Shown: positions 1 to 5,747, counted from the stretch's first letter. The stretch: 5,774 nucleotides of DNA from JAKLKS01 sp964370855 (GCA_964370855.1 CAYJMF010000194.1:1-5774); one strand, 5' to 3'. The notes: generated from the sequence alone by a model not told the origin. Program-made: numbers and translations.

Positions 1-4
1 GTTC

Positions 5-16
5 CCGCCCGGGCGG
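5..16. repeat. 12-bp palindrome downstream of the operon
   Basis: CCGCCCGGGCGG is perfectly self-complementary and lies 50 bases past the permease stop (66-68). It could be part of a transcription terminator, but no T-run follows on the minus strand within the few bases left, and the true 3' context is cut off. Confidence 0.25.
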
Positions 17-65
17 TTGCTTCCCGTTTCGCCGCCAATCTGGGTCGGGTTCGGTATGGCGGCGG

Positions 66-1373
66 CTACTGGTAGCGGAGGGCCTCGATGGGATCGAGGA
101 GGGCGGCGCGGCGGGCGGGGAAGATGCCGGAGAGGATGCCGACGCCGCAGGAGATGAGGAACGCGGCCCCGATGGAGAGGGGGGTGACGGCGGTGGACCA
201 CCCGGTGAAGGCCTGGAGCGACCAGGCCCCGCCGACGCCGAGGATGATCCCGAGGATCCCCCCGGAGGCGGAGATGGCCACGGTCTCCGTCAGGAACTGG
301 AGCAGGATGTGCCGCCGCTTCGCCCCCAGCGCGCGGCGCACGCCGATCTCCCGGGTGCGCTCCGTCACCGTGGCCAGCATGATGTTGGCGATGCCGATGC
401 CGCCCACGAGGAGCGAGATGGAGGCGATGAGCACCAGCGCGATGTTGAACACGTTCTGCGTCTTCTGCCTCTGCGCCAGGAGCTCCAGGGGGACCACCAC
501 CTCCCAGTCCGCCTCCTGGTGGAACTTCTGCAGGATGGCCGTCACCATGCGCGCCGTCGGGAGGACGTCCTCGATGGTCCCCGCCTCGACGAGGATCTGG
601 TTGAGCTCGATGTTCGTGGACTCGAAGGAGCCCGTGGACCGCTTGAAGGAGAGGGTCCCCTCGCGCTGGAGCATCGTGGCGTAGGGGACGTAGATCTCCT
701 CGCCCCCGAACTCCGTCTCCAGGGCCTTGCGGTAGTGGCCGCGGAACTCCTCGTCCTCCAGCAGCCCCACCACCTTGTAGACCTTCTCCCCGAGCTGGAG
801 GTCGAAGCCGAGGGCCTCCCCGAACCACCCGATGCGGCGGAGCAGCCCCGCCCGCACCACGCAGACCGCCGCCAGGGTCTGCTCGTCCATCTCCGAGACG
901 GACCGCCCCCGGGCCACGCGCAGGCTCGCCCTCTCGAAGTGGGCCGGCGTCACGCCCACCATGGTCACGTCGGCCTTGCCGCTCCCGTACCAGGCCCGCT
1001 CCGACTTCGTGTGCACGGGGAGCACGGTCACCACCGTGGGCACGGTGTCGCGAATCTGCTCGAAGTCGCGGAAGGTGAGCCCGTACTTGCTGATCCACCG
1101 CCGCCGGCCCGCCTGGTCCGGCGAATCCTGGGGCTTCACGGTGTTCACGATGACGTTGCGGATCCCGAGCTGGCCGATCTGCGCCAGGATCTCCCGCTGC
1201 GCCCCCTCTCCGAGGGCGAGCATCACGATGACCGACGCCACGCCGAACACGATGCCCAGGGTCGTCAGCAGCGTGCGGAGCGGGTACCCGCGGAGGTTGC
1301 GCCCCGCCAGCCGCAGCAGCTCCGCGAGGGAGATGCCGCGGCCGCGGGGGATGGCGGAGGCGGAGGCGGTCAT
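66..1373 (-). CDS. MacB/FtsX-type ABC transporter permease
   Basis: Inner-membrane subunit of a tripartite exporter (435 aa), expected to work as a dimer with the ATPase encoded just upstream and to drive substrate through the adaptor and channel by periplasmic conformational change (mechanotransmission, as known for MacB). The topology is typical: one N-terminal membrane segment (about residues 36-56, preceded by NLRGYPLRTLLTTLGIVFG), a large periplasmic domain (about 57-305, MacB_PCD-like), then three C-terminal segments (about 308-334, 363-388, 398-420). The family signature is clear in LLVGGIGIANIMLATVTERT followed by REIGVRRALGA at 321-351, and the end PARRAALLDPIEALRYQ is the usual FtsX/MacB C-terminus. 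The ATG at 1373 overlaps the ATPase stop as ATGA, with a GAGGA Shine-Dalgarno-like stretch 9 nt upstream inside the ATPase gene. No N-terminal ATPase domain is fused to it, unlike E. coli MacB. The family call is secure. The substrate is unknown, and a LolC/E-like role is less likely given the adaptor and channel neighbours. Confidence 0.95.
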   Translation of the reverse strand: MTASASAIPRGRGISLAELLRLAGRNLRGYPLRTLLTTLGIVFGVASVIVMLALGEGAQREILAQIGQLGIRNVIVNTVKPQDSPDQAGRRRWISKYGLTFRDFEQIRDTVPTVVTVLPVHTKSERAWYGSGKADVTMVGVTPAHFERASLRVARGRSVSEMDEQTLAAVCVVRAGLLRRIGWFGEALGFDLQLGEKVYKVVGLLEDEEFRGHYRKALETEFGGEEIYVPYATMLQREGTLSFKRSTGSFESTNIELNQILVEAGTIEDVLPTARMVTAILQKFHQEADWEVVVPLELLAQRQKTQNVFNIALVLIASISLLVGGIGIANIMLATVTERTREIGVRRALGAKRRHILLQFLTETVAISASGGILGIILGVGGAWSLQAFTGWSTAVTPLSIGAAFLISCGVGILSGIFPARRAALLDPIEALRYQ

Positions 1374-2071
1374 GCCCCCGAGTCCTCGATCCGCCCGTCG
1401 AGGATCCGCACCAGCCGCCGCGCCGCGGAGGCGACGTGCAGGTCGTGGGTGATCATGACGATGGTGCGCCCCTCCTCGTTGAGCCTGCGGATGAGGCCGA
1501 GGATCTGCTCGCCGGTGGCGCTGTCGAGGTTGCCCGTGGGCTCGTCGGCGAGGAGGAGCTTCGGATCGTTGGAGAGGGCCCGCGCGATGGCCACCCGCTG
1601 CTGCTCGCCGCCGGAGAGCTGGGGGGGCCGGTGGAGGAGCCGGGTCCCGAGCCCCACCTCCTCGAGCCTGGCCTTCGCGATGCGGTGGCGGTCCGCGGGG
1701 GAGACCCCTCCGTAGAAGAGCGGGACCTCCACGTTCTCCAGCACCGTCAGCTGGGGGACGAGCTGGAAGGACTGGAACACGAACCCGATGGAGCGGTTGC
1801 GGACCTCGGAGAGGTCGTCGTCCCCCATGGTGGCGGTGTCGCGCCCGTCGAGCACGTAGGCGCCACCGGAGGGGCGGTCGAGGCAGCCGAGGAGGTTGAG
1901 GAGGGTGGACTTCCCGGAGCCGGACTGGCCGACGATGGCGACGAACTCCCCCTCCATCACCTCCAGGTCGATGCCGTGGAGCACGTGGAGGCGGGCCTCG
2001 CCCTCGCCGAAGTACTTGTGGATTCCCCGCAGGGCCAGCAGGGGGGGAGCCGCTCCCGGCGCCGCGCTCAA
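1370..2071 (-). CDS. ABC transporter ATP-binding protein, MacB/LolD type
   Basis: Cytoplasmic nucleotide-binding subunit (233 aa with the TTG start) that powers the permease encoded immediately downstream. All ATPase motifs are intact: Walker A GQSGSGKST at 48-56, Q-loop Gln100 in FVFQSFQLVPQLTVLENV, signature LSGGEQQR at 152-159, Walker B LLLADE at 172-177 with catalytic Glu177, D-loop GNLD at 180-183 and switch His209 in MITHD. The LNLLGCLDRPSGG and 'DEPTGNLD' wording is typical of the MacB/LolD/FtsE group. The open frame runs much further upstream, but that part lies over the adaptor gene in another frame and is low-complexity Arg/Gly-rich, so it is not coding. The TTG at 2071 is chosen because it overlaps the adaptor stop as TTGA, has a purine-rich GGAAGAAGGG 9 nt upstream, gives normal family length, and no ATG occurs before residue 39. 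Its end overlaps the permease start as ATGA. The start codon is an inference; the function is not in doubt. Confidence 0.95.
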   Translation of the reverse strand: MSAAPGAAPPLLALRGIHKYFGEGEARLHVLHGIDLEVMEGEFVAIVGQSGSGKSTLLNLLGCLDRPSGGAYVLDGRDTATMGDDDLSEVRNRSIGFVFQSFQLVPQLTVLENVEVPLFYGGVSPADRHRIAKARLEEVGLGTRLLHRPPQLSGGEQQRVAIARALSNDPKLLLADEPTGNLDSATGEQILGLIRRLNEEGRTIVMITHDLHVASAARRLVRILDGRIEDSGA

Positions 2072-3645
2072 GGCCTGCCGCCCTTCTTCCCGCCTCCCGC
2101 CGGGGCCGCGCCGCCCGCCCCCGCGCCGCCGCCCTTCCCCCCCTCCGGCTTCCCCGCGCCGCCGTTGGAGGCCGGGGAGGCGGGAGCGGCGGCCTTGCCG
2201 GCGTCGGCCGCGGGCCCCGAGACCGCCTCCGTCCCCTCGGGATTCCAGAGGAGGACCCGGTCCCCCTCCTTCAGCCCCTCCTGCACGACCACGTGGGTGG
2301 CGTTGGCCTCGCCGAGGGCGACCTCGCGCCGCTCCGGCCCCCCGCCGTTGGAGAGGAAGATGAAGTACCGCCCCTCCTTGACGAAGACCGCCTGCAGGGG
2401 CACCGTCAGCACGTCGGGGACCTCGCCCACGAGGATCTCCGCCTTCACCGTGAGCCCGGGCTTGAGGGGGAGCTCGTTCTTCTCCAGGGAGAGGATCACC
2501 TCGAACTTCTTGATGTCGCTGCGCCAGTCCTTCTCCCCGGCGATGGTGGCGATCTTGAGGACCTTCGCCTTCATGGCGCGCCCCGGGAAGGAGTCCACGG
2601 TGATGGTGGCCTCCTGCCCCGTGCGGAGCCGGTTCACGTCGGCCTCGTGGATGCCGAGGGTGACCTCCATCTCCGCGAGGTCGGGGAGCTGGAGGAAGAC
2701 CTGCTCGTTGTAGACCGAGGAGCCCACGACGAGGTCGTCCCCGCCGCGGTTCTGGCTGTAGATGACGATGCCCGGCGCCGGAGCGTTGATGGTCATGGCC
2801 TCGAGCTGCTTGCTGTACTCCTGGAGCTTCTGGACGGCGGTCGTGTACTTGCGCTCCGCCTGGTCCCAGGCCACCTTCTTGCGGTCGAGGAGGTTCTCCG
2901 CCCGGAGCTTCTCGTTCTCGAGGCTCCGGACCGCCTCCTCCATGGACGACCGCTTCTGGCGCTCCTGGATGTCCGCCGTGTACTTGACGTAGGTGTCGAG
3001 CTGGTCGTTGGACTCGTTGCGATCCAGCTCCGCGGCCAGCACGCCGATGCGCTCCTCCTCGACCTGGGCCGCCGTCACGAAGTCCTGCTCGAGGAGCTTC
3101 ACCATCTGGTCGTAGCGCTCCTTGCGCCTCTCGTACTCGCTGCGGGACTTCTCGACGGCGAGCTCCTTCCGCTTCCTCTCCTGGGGGGCCTCGTTCTCGA
3201 GGTAGCGGTTGAGCTCCATGGTCTTGATGTCCACCTCGAGCCGGGCCTTCTCCACGGCGGCCTTGCCGTCGGCGATCTGGATCTCGTGCTCCGTCTTGGC
3301 GCTCTTGCGCTCCGTCTCGTACTGCACGACCTGGCTGTCGAAGTTCTCGATGTTCTTCTGGACCTCGGTCTTGTCGAGCTCCGCGAGCTTGTCCCCCTCC
3401 TTCACCTCGGTCCCCTCGGGCACGAGCCAGACGAGCTTCGCCGTGCCCGGGATCTGGGCCTTGATGTTGACGGAGTTCTTCGCCTTGAGGGTCCCCGTGT
3501 CCCGCACCGTGATGCGGAGCGCGCCCCTCTTCACGAGGTGGGCGGCGTCGGTCCCCGCGGCGGCGGCCCCCGACCCCGCCCCGCACCCCGCCCCGAGGAT
3601 CGCGGCGGCGGCCGCGAGGAGAAGGTCCTTCCCGATGGGTCTCAT
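2068..3645 (-). CDS. Periplasmic adaptor (membrane fusion) lipoprotein, HlyD/MacA family
   Basis: Periplasmic adaptor (525 aa) expected to bridge the permease and the TolC-like channel. The N-terminus has a lipoprotein-type signal: RPIGK, a hydrophobic LLLAAAAAILGAG, then Cys21 (box GAGC, slightly atypical at -3). A barrel-sandwich (lipoyl-like) half at about 45-95 (VPEGTEVKEGDKLAELD) is completed at about 283-320 (INAPAPGIVIYSQNRGG). Between them lies a charged heptad-like hairpin, about 95-185 and 192-285, far longer than in MacA or AcrA. A beta-barrel (about 325-405) and a membrane-proximal domain (about 410-467, VLTVPLQAVFVKEGRYFIFL) follow. Residues from about 475 form a Gly/Ala/Pro/Lys-rich tail ending KKGGRP. 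The ATG at 3645 overlaps the channel gene's stop as ATGA and has GGAGAGGA just upstream. The frame stays open far upstream, but that part lies over the channel gene and is a GC-rich shadow. MacA, HlyD and EmrA share this family; the ABC neighbours favour a MacA-like role. Confidence 0.93.
   Translation of the reverse strand: MRPIGKDLLLAAAAAILGAGCGAGSGAAAAGTDAAHLVKRGALRITVRDTGTLKAKNSVNIKAQIPGTAKLVWLVPEGTEVKEGDKLAELDKTEVQKNIENFDSQVVQYETERKSAKTEHEIQIADGKAAVEKARLEVDIKTMELNRYLENEAPQERKRKELAVEKSRSEYERRKERYDQMVKLLEQDFVTAAQVEEERIGVLAAELDRNESNDQLDTYVKYTADIQERQKRSSMEEAVRSLENEKLRAENLLDRKKVAWDQAERKYTTAVQKLQEYSKQLEAMTINAPAPGIVIYSQNRGGDDLVVGSSVYNEQVFLQLPDLAEMEVTLGIHEADVNRLRTGQEATITVDSFPGRAMKAKVLKIATIAGEKDWRSDIKKFEVILSLEKNELPLKPGLTVKAEILVGEVPDVLTVPLQAVFVKEGRYFIFLSNGGGPERREVALGEANATHVVVQEGLKEGDRVLLWNPEGTEAVSGPAADAGKAAAPASPASNGGAGKPEGGKGGGAGAGGAAPAGGGKKGGRP
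2071..2223 (-). other. Low-complexity tail of the adaptor gene
   Basis: Codons for residues about 475-525 of the adaptor are almost only Gly, Ala, Pro, Lys, Ser and Glu (GGKGGGAGAGGAAPAGGGKK). No fold is expected, so this is likely a disordered periplasmic extension after the membrane-proximal domain. The same stretch carries the ribosome binding site of the ATPase. Confidence 0.75.
2081..2090 (-). promoter_or_regulatory. Ribosome binding site for the ATPase TTG start
   Basis: GGAAGAAGGG on the minus strand lies 9 nt before TTG 2071. It sits within the adaptor's last codons (the GKKGG of its C-terminus), so ribosomes finishing the adaptor can re-start on the ATPase. This is the main evidence, with the TTGA overlap, for a TTG start. 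Confidence 0.6.
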
Positions 3646-5288
3646 GGCTTCCTCTCCGTGTCCGCGGTGTCCGCGGCGTCCGCGGGGGCCCGGAGGGCGT
3701 TCCAGGAGCCGTCGGGCCCCACCTCCAGCGTCCCCATGCTGCGCTCGAGGCTGATGCGGGCGAGCTCGTACTCCACGACCCGGTTCACCCTCTCGTTCCT
3801 GGCGTCGAGCAGCGACTGCTGCGCCTCCAGCAGGTCGCGGTTGCCGATGGTCCCCGCTTCGAAGTCGAGCTGGGCCTTGCGGCTGCGCATCTCCTCCACG
3901 CCGATGATCTTCGTCTGGATCTCCAGTCCCACGGCGGCCTGCCGGAGGCGCCGGAGGGTGTCGCGCACCTCCACCACCATGTCGTCGCGGAACTTCTGGT
4001 AGGAGCGCCTCTGGCGCTCCAGGGCGATCTCCGCGGAGCGGTAGGCGTTGCGCTCCAGGGTCTGCTGGATCGGGATGTCGAGGAACAGCCCCGCCGAGGA
4101 GGACTGGGCGCGGAGCGGGTCGTGGAGGAACCCGGTCCGGCTCCCGCTGCTCCCGTTCCAGGAGGCCTCCAGGGAGAGGTCGGGGAGGAGGTCGCGGCGC
4201 GCGATGCGGAGCGCCCGCTCCGCGTCCTCGAGCTGCTCCACGGCGTTGGCGAGGTCGAGCCGGTTCCCGAGGGCGGCCTCCACGGCGGAGGAGAGGGAGA
4301 CGTCCACCCTGCGGAACTCCGGCGTCGCCTCGGCGAAGTCGAACCGCACCGTCGTGGGGAGTCCGAGGAACACCTTGAACTGGTCGATGGCGAGGCTGAG
4401 CGAGTCCCGCGCGTCGAGGAGGCTGTTCTCCACGGTGAGGAGGTCCACCTCCACGCGCAGGACCTCGAGCTTGTCCTGGCGCCCGATGTCGAACATGGCG
4501 CGGGTCTGGGCGGCCTGGAACTTCACGGCGGCGAAGCGCTCCTCGGTGTTCCGCACCCGGATCCTCTGGGCCAGGATGTCGTAGAAGCGCCGCGTCACGT
4601 CCAGGAGGAACTCCTCGCGGTAGCGGGCGAAGTCCCGGAGCGCGTAGACGACCTCCCGCTCCGCCCGCGTGAGGGCCTCGTGGGAGGACTCGTACCCGGC
4701 CCCGCGGAGGAGGGGCTGGCGGAGGGTCGCCGTCACGGAGGTGTTCGACGCGGCGGCGTCCCCGGGCAGGGAGGAGCGTCCGGCGGACTCCGCGCCGGAG
4801 ACGGTGACGGTACCGCCCGTGGGGAGGACCTGGCTGACGGAGGCCTCGGCCCGGGCGGTGTCGGAGCGGTCGGCCCCCTTGGCGTCGGCGAGGACGTAGG
4901 AGACGGCGGCGCTGATCTGCGGGGAGAACCGGAAGCGGGAGCCGGACAGGGCGAGGGCCGAGAGGGTCAGCCCCTCCACGCGGGAGCGGTAGTCCCGGTT
5001 GGCCCGGACGGCGATGCGGAGGGCCTCCTCGAGGGTCATCACGTCGGGCACGGGGACCGGGGGCTCGCGGTCCGTGCCCGCGGGGACGGCGCCCTCCTCC
5101 TCCGGCGACGGGGGCCGCGGGAAGACGCGGCCGGCGTCCCGCTCGGCGATCATGGCCGCGTCCTTCCCCGCGAGGATGGCGGCGGCCTCCCGCTCCGCGG
5201 CGCGCGAATACCCCGCGGCCGAACACCCCGCCGCGAGGAGGGCGGCGAAGCCGGCGGAGCGCGGCCAACGGGGGCGCGGACGGTCCAG
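3642..5288 (-). CDS. TolC-family outer-membrane efflux lipoprotein (CTG start proposed)
   Basis: Outer-membrane channel of the exporter, expected to be a trimer with a beta-barrel and a long periplasmic alpha-tunnel. Numbered from the proposed start (548 aa), the two OEP repeats are visible. One starts with MTLEEALRIAVRANRDYR at about 84 and continues to about 310; the other follows to about 520. Each has a beta hairpin region (about 121-193 with VSQVLPTGGTVTVSG; about 370-407 with PDLSLEASWNG and GLFLDIPI) and matching helices (FDIGRQDKLEVLRVEVDLL at 266-284 and FEAGTIGNRDLLEAQQSLL at 476-494). The first ATG (5153) would give a protein with no export signal. Reading on in frame shows RPRPRWPR, then SAGFAALLAAGC, a good lipoprotein signal ending at Cys22, with Ser at +2. 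Before the in-frame TGA at 5316-5318 only CTG codons are available (5288, 5309), and CTG 5288 has GAGGAGA about 10 nt upstream. The family is certain; the exact start is inferred. ATG 5153 also has GGGAAGGA 7 nt upstream, so a gene caller may choose it. Confidence 0.9.
   Translation of the reverse strand: MDRPRPRWPRSAGFAALLAAGCSAAGYSRAAEREAAAILAGKDAAMIAERDAGRVFPRPPSPEEEGAVPAGTDREPPVPVPDVMTLEEALRIAVRANRDYRSRVEGLTLSALALSGSRFRFSPQISAAVSYVLADAKGADRSDTARAEASVSQVLPTGGTVTVSGAESAGRSSLPGDAAASNTSVTATLRQPLLRGAGYESSHEALTRAEREVVYALRDFARYREEFLLDVTRRFYDILAQRIRVRNTEERFAAVKFQAAQTRAMFDIGRQDKLEVLRVEVDLLTVENSLLDARDSLSLAIDQFKVFLGLPTTVRFDFAEATPEFRRVDVSLSSAVEAALGNRLDLANAVEQLEDAERALRIARRDLLPDLSLEASWNGSSGSRTGFLHDPLRAQSSSAGLFLDIPIQQTLERNAYRSAEIALERQRRSYQKFRDDMVVEVRDTLRRLRQAAVGLEIQTKIIGVEEMRSRKAQLDFEAGTIGNRDLLEAQQSLLDARNERVNRVVEYELARISLERSMGTLEVGPDGSWNALRAPADAADTADTERKP
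3658..3684. repeat. Three tandem 9-bp repeats at the channel gene's 3' end
   Basis: On the plus strand GTGTCCGCG occurs twice and then once as GCGTCCGCG. On the coding strand this gives the short repeat ADAADTADT near the channel's C-terminus, which is a variable, probably unstructured tail in this family. It is likely a slippage-generated microsatellite. Confidence 0.7.
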
Positions 5289-5297
5289 GGCGGGGAA

Positions 5298-5304
5298 TCT
5301 CCTC
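5298..5304 (-). promoter_or_regulatory. Probable ribosome binding site for the channel gene
   Basis: GAGGAGA on the minus strand, about 10 nt before CTG 5288, a slightly long spacing. It supports translation starting upstream of ATG 5153, so that the lipoprotein signal peptide is included. The competing site is GGGAAGGA at 5161-5168, 7 nt before ATG 5153. Confidence 0.5.
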
Positions 5305-5373
5305 GTCAGGCGGGTTCACTTCCCATGGGTTGGACGCACGGGAAGCCCCCGAGAGTAATGGGAAGGCAGGGAC

Positions 5374-5394
5374 GTTCCTTACTAAGTAACTAAC
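5374..5394. promoter_or_regulatory. AT-rich imperfect 21-bp dyad, candidate operator
   Basis: Half-sites GTTCCTTACT and AGTAACTAAC flank a single central A (5384). Eight of ten positions are complementary, with a perfect TTACT/AGTAA core at 5379-5389. It is the most AT-rich patch in a strongly GC-rich region and lies 86 bp upstream of the proposed channel start, where a promoter or repressor site would be expected. Odd-length dyads of this kind are typical of dimeric repressors. No convincing -35/-10 pair was found, so promoter position and the regulator are unknown. Confidence 0.4.
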
Positions 5395-5434
5395 TCCGGG
5401 GAGCACCGGGTCCTCGCTGGATCGTGTGGGTACT

Positions 5435-5444
5435 CGCCCGGGCG
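5435..5444. repeat. Perfect 10-bp palindrome
   Basis: CGCCCGGGCG is fully self-complementary with no loop, three bases before the short hairpin at 5447. Alone it could be chance in GC-rich DNA, or a protein-binding site. It is recorded because it is the third dyad in an 82-bp stretch (5435-5516). Confidence 0.35.
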
Positions 5445-5446
5445 TT

Positions 5447-5463
5447 GCGCGCCTCCGGCGCGC
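5447..5463. repeat. Short GC-rich hairpin next to the long inverted repeat
   Basis: GCGCGCC (5447-5453) pairs with GGCGCGC (5457-5463) around a TCC triloop. It ends one base before the long inverted repeat starts, so the two could stack. Such short GC palindromes arise easily in GC-rich DNA, so on its own it is weak; the tight tandem placement makes it worth recording. Confidence 0.5.
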
Positions 5464-5464
5464 G

Positions 5465-5516
5465 GCTCCCGACGGGGTCGCATCGGGAACGGATCCGATG
5501 CTCCCCCGTCGGGAGC
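5465..5516. repeat. Long inverted repeat (20-bp hairpin)
   Basis: Two 22-nt arms (5465-5486 and 5495-5516) around an 8-nt loop. The outer stem is 13 perfect pairs (GCTCCCGACGGGG with CCCCGTCGGGAGC), then a symmetric 2x2 internal loop (TC opposite TC), then 7 perfect pairs (GCATCGG with CCGATGC). Neither side has a T-run, so it is not a standard intrinsic terminator. It could be a terminator of an uncaptured upstream gene, a REP/MITE-like intergenic element, a structured leader or a protein-binding cruciform. The structure is directly visible; its role is unknown. Confidence 0.8.
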
Positions 5517-5747
5517 GTAGAGAGGAGGGAGGCGGCGGGGTCGAACCTCCCTGAGGACCCAGGTGCTGGGGAGCGGGTTCGGTACCCGAGGGAGGAGGGG
5601 ACGGCGGGCACCCTGGCGGAGTTCCGGTGACTTCAAGGCACGAACGATGAACGCCGTCTCCCATGAACAAGAGCCCCGATCCTGGGCATCTCCTCGCGGC
5701 TCCGGAAGGCGTCTCGAATCCGCCGCCTCTCCAACGGTCCCGGGAGT

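Larger units (their letters stand above)
5289..5747. other. Upstream non-coding region of the operon
   Basis: About 460 bases with no gene I can support. It holds the channel's ribosome binding site, the AT-rich dyad and the three palindromic elements listed separately. Open frames here are short, lack recognisable domains and have no good ribosome binding sites. These include a plus-strand frame from ATG 5647 running into the end G-run (MNAVSHEQEPRSW...) and a minus-strand frame ending at the stop at 5633-5635. A divergent or upstream gene could begin beyond the window, but nothing here shows it. Confidence 0.6.

Noticed and set aside
2072..3586. Long in-frame extension upstream of the ATPase, making a 738-aa protein
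   Set aside because: It lies over the adaptor gene in another frame and is Arg/Gly/Pro-rich low complexity with no domain. The ATPase begins properly at TTG 2071.
2293..4002. Plus-strand open frame of 569 codons antisense to adaptor and channel
   Set aside because: It is Leu/Glu/Asp/Val-rich with the repetitive look of an antisense shadow of GC-rich genes, no domain, and it lies opposite well-supported genes. The same applies to plus-strand frames at 309-1715, 1436-2713 and 4122-5393.
5306..5326. Six-codon upstream reading frame (MGSEPA) before the channel gene
   Set aside because: It has no ribosome binding site and no regulatory codon run, so a leader-peptide role is unsupported.
5345..5380. 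ECF/sigma-E-like promoter starting with GGAAC on the minus strand
   Set aside because: A GGAAC is present at 5374-5378, but the possible -10 element is at the wrong spacing and matches poorly.
5533..5551. tRNA-like T-arm on the minus strand (GGAGG, TTCGACC, CCGCC)
   Set aside because: The stem has a central mismatch, and no matching acceptor, D-arm or anticodon arm is found at the right distances.
5424..5630. Short plus-strand and minus-strand open frames in the upstream region (plus strand 5424-5630, minus strand 5382-5636)
   Set aside because: They run across the palindromes, have no recognisable motif or good ribosome site, and are the size expected by chance in GC-rich DNA.
3646..5670. 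Long in-frame extension upstream of the adaptor, making a 1200-aa protein
   Set aside because: It overlaps the channel gene in a different frame and has GC-rich shadow composition. The adaptor's signal peptide and ribosome site fix its start at ATG 3645.
5633..5747. Minus-strand tail (LERRRIRDAFRSREE...) that could be the C-terminus of an upstream gene
   Set aside because: The first residues recall the start of a Fis-type helix-turn-helix, but the rest does not match and the context is too short to support a gene.
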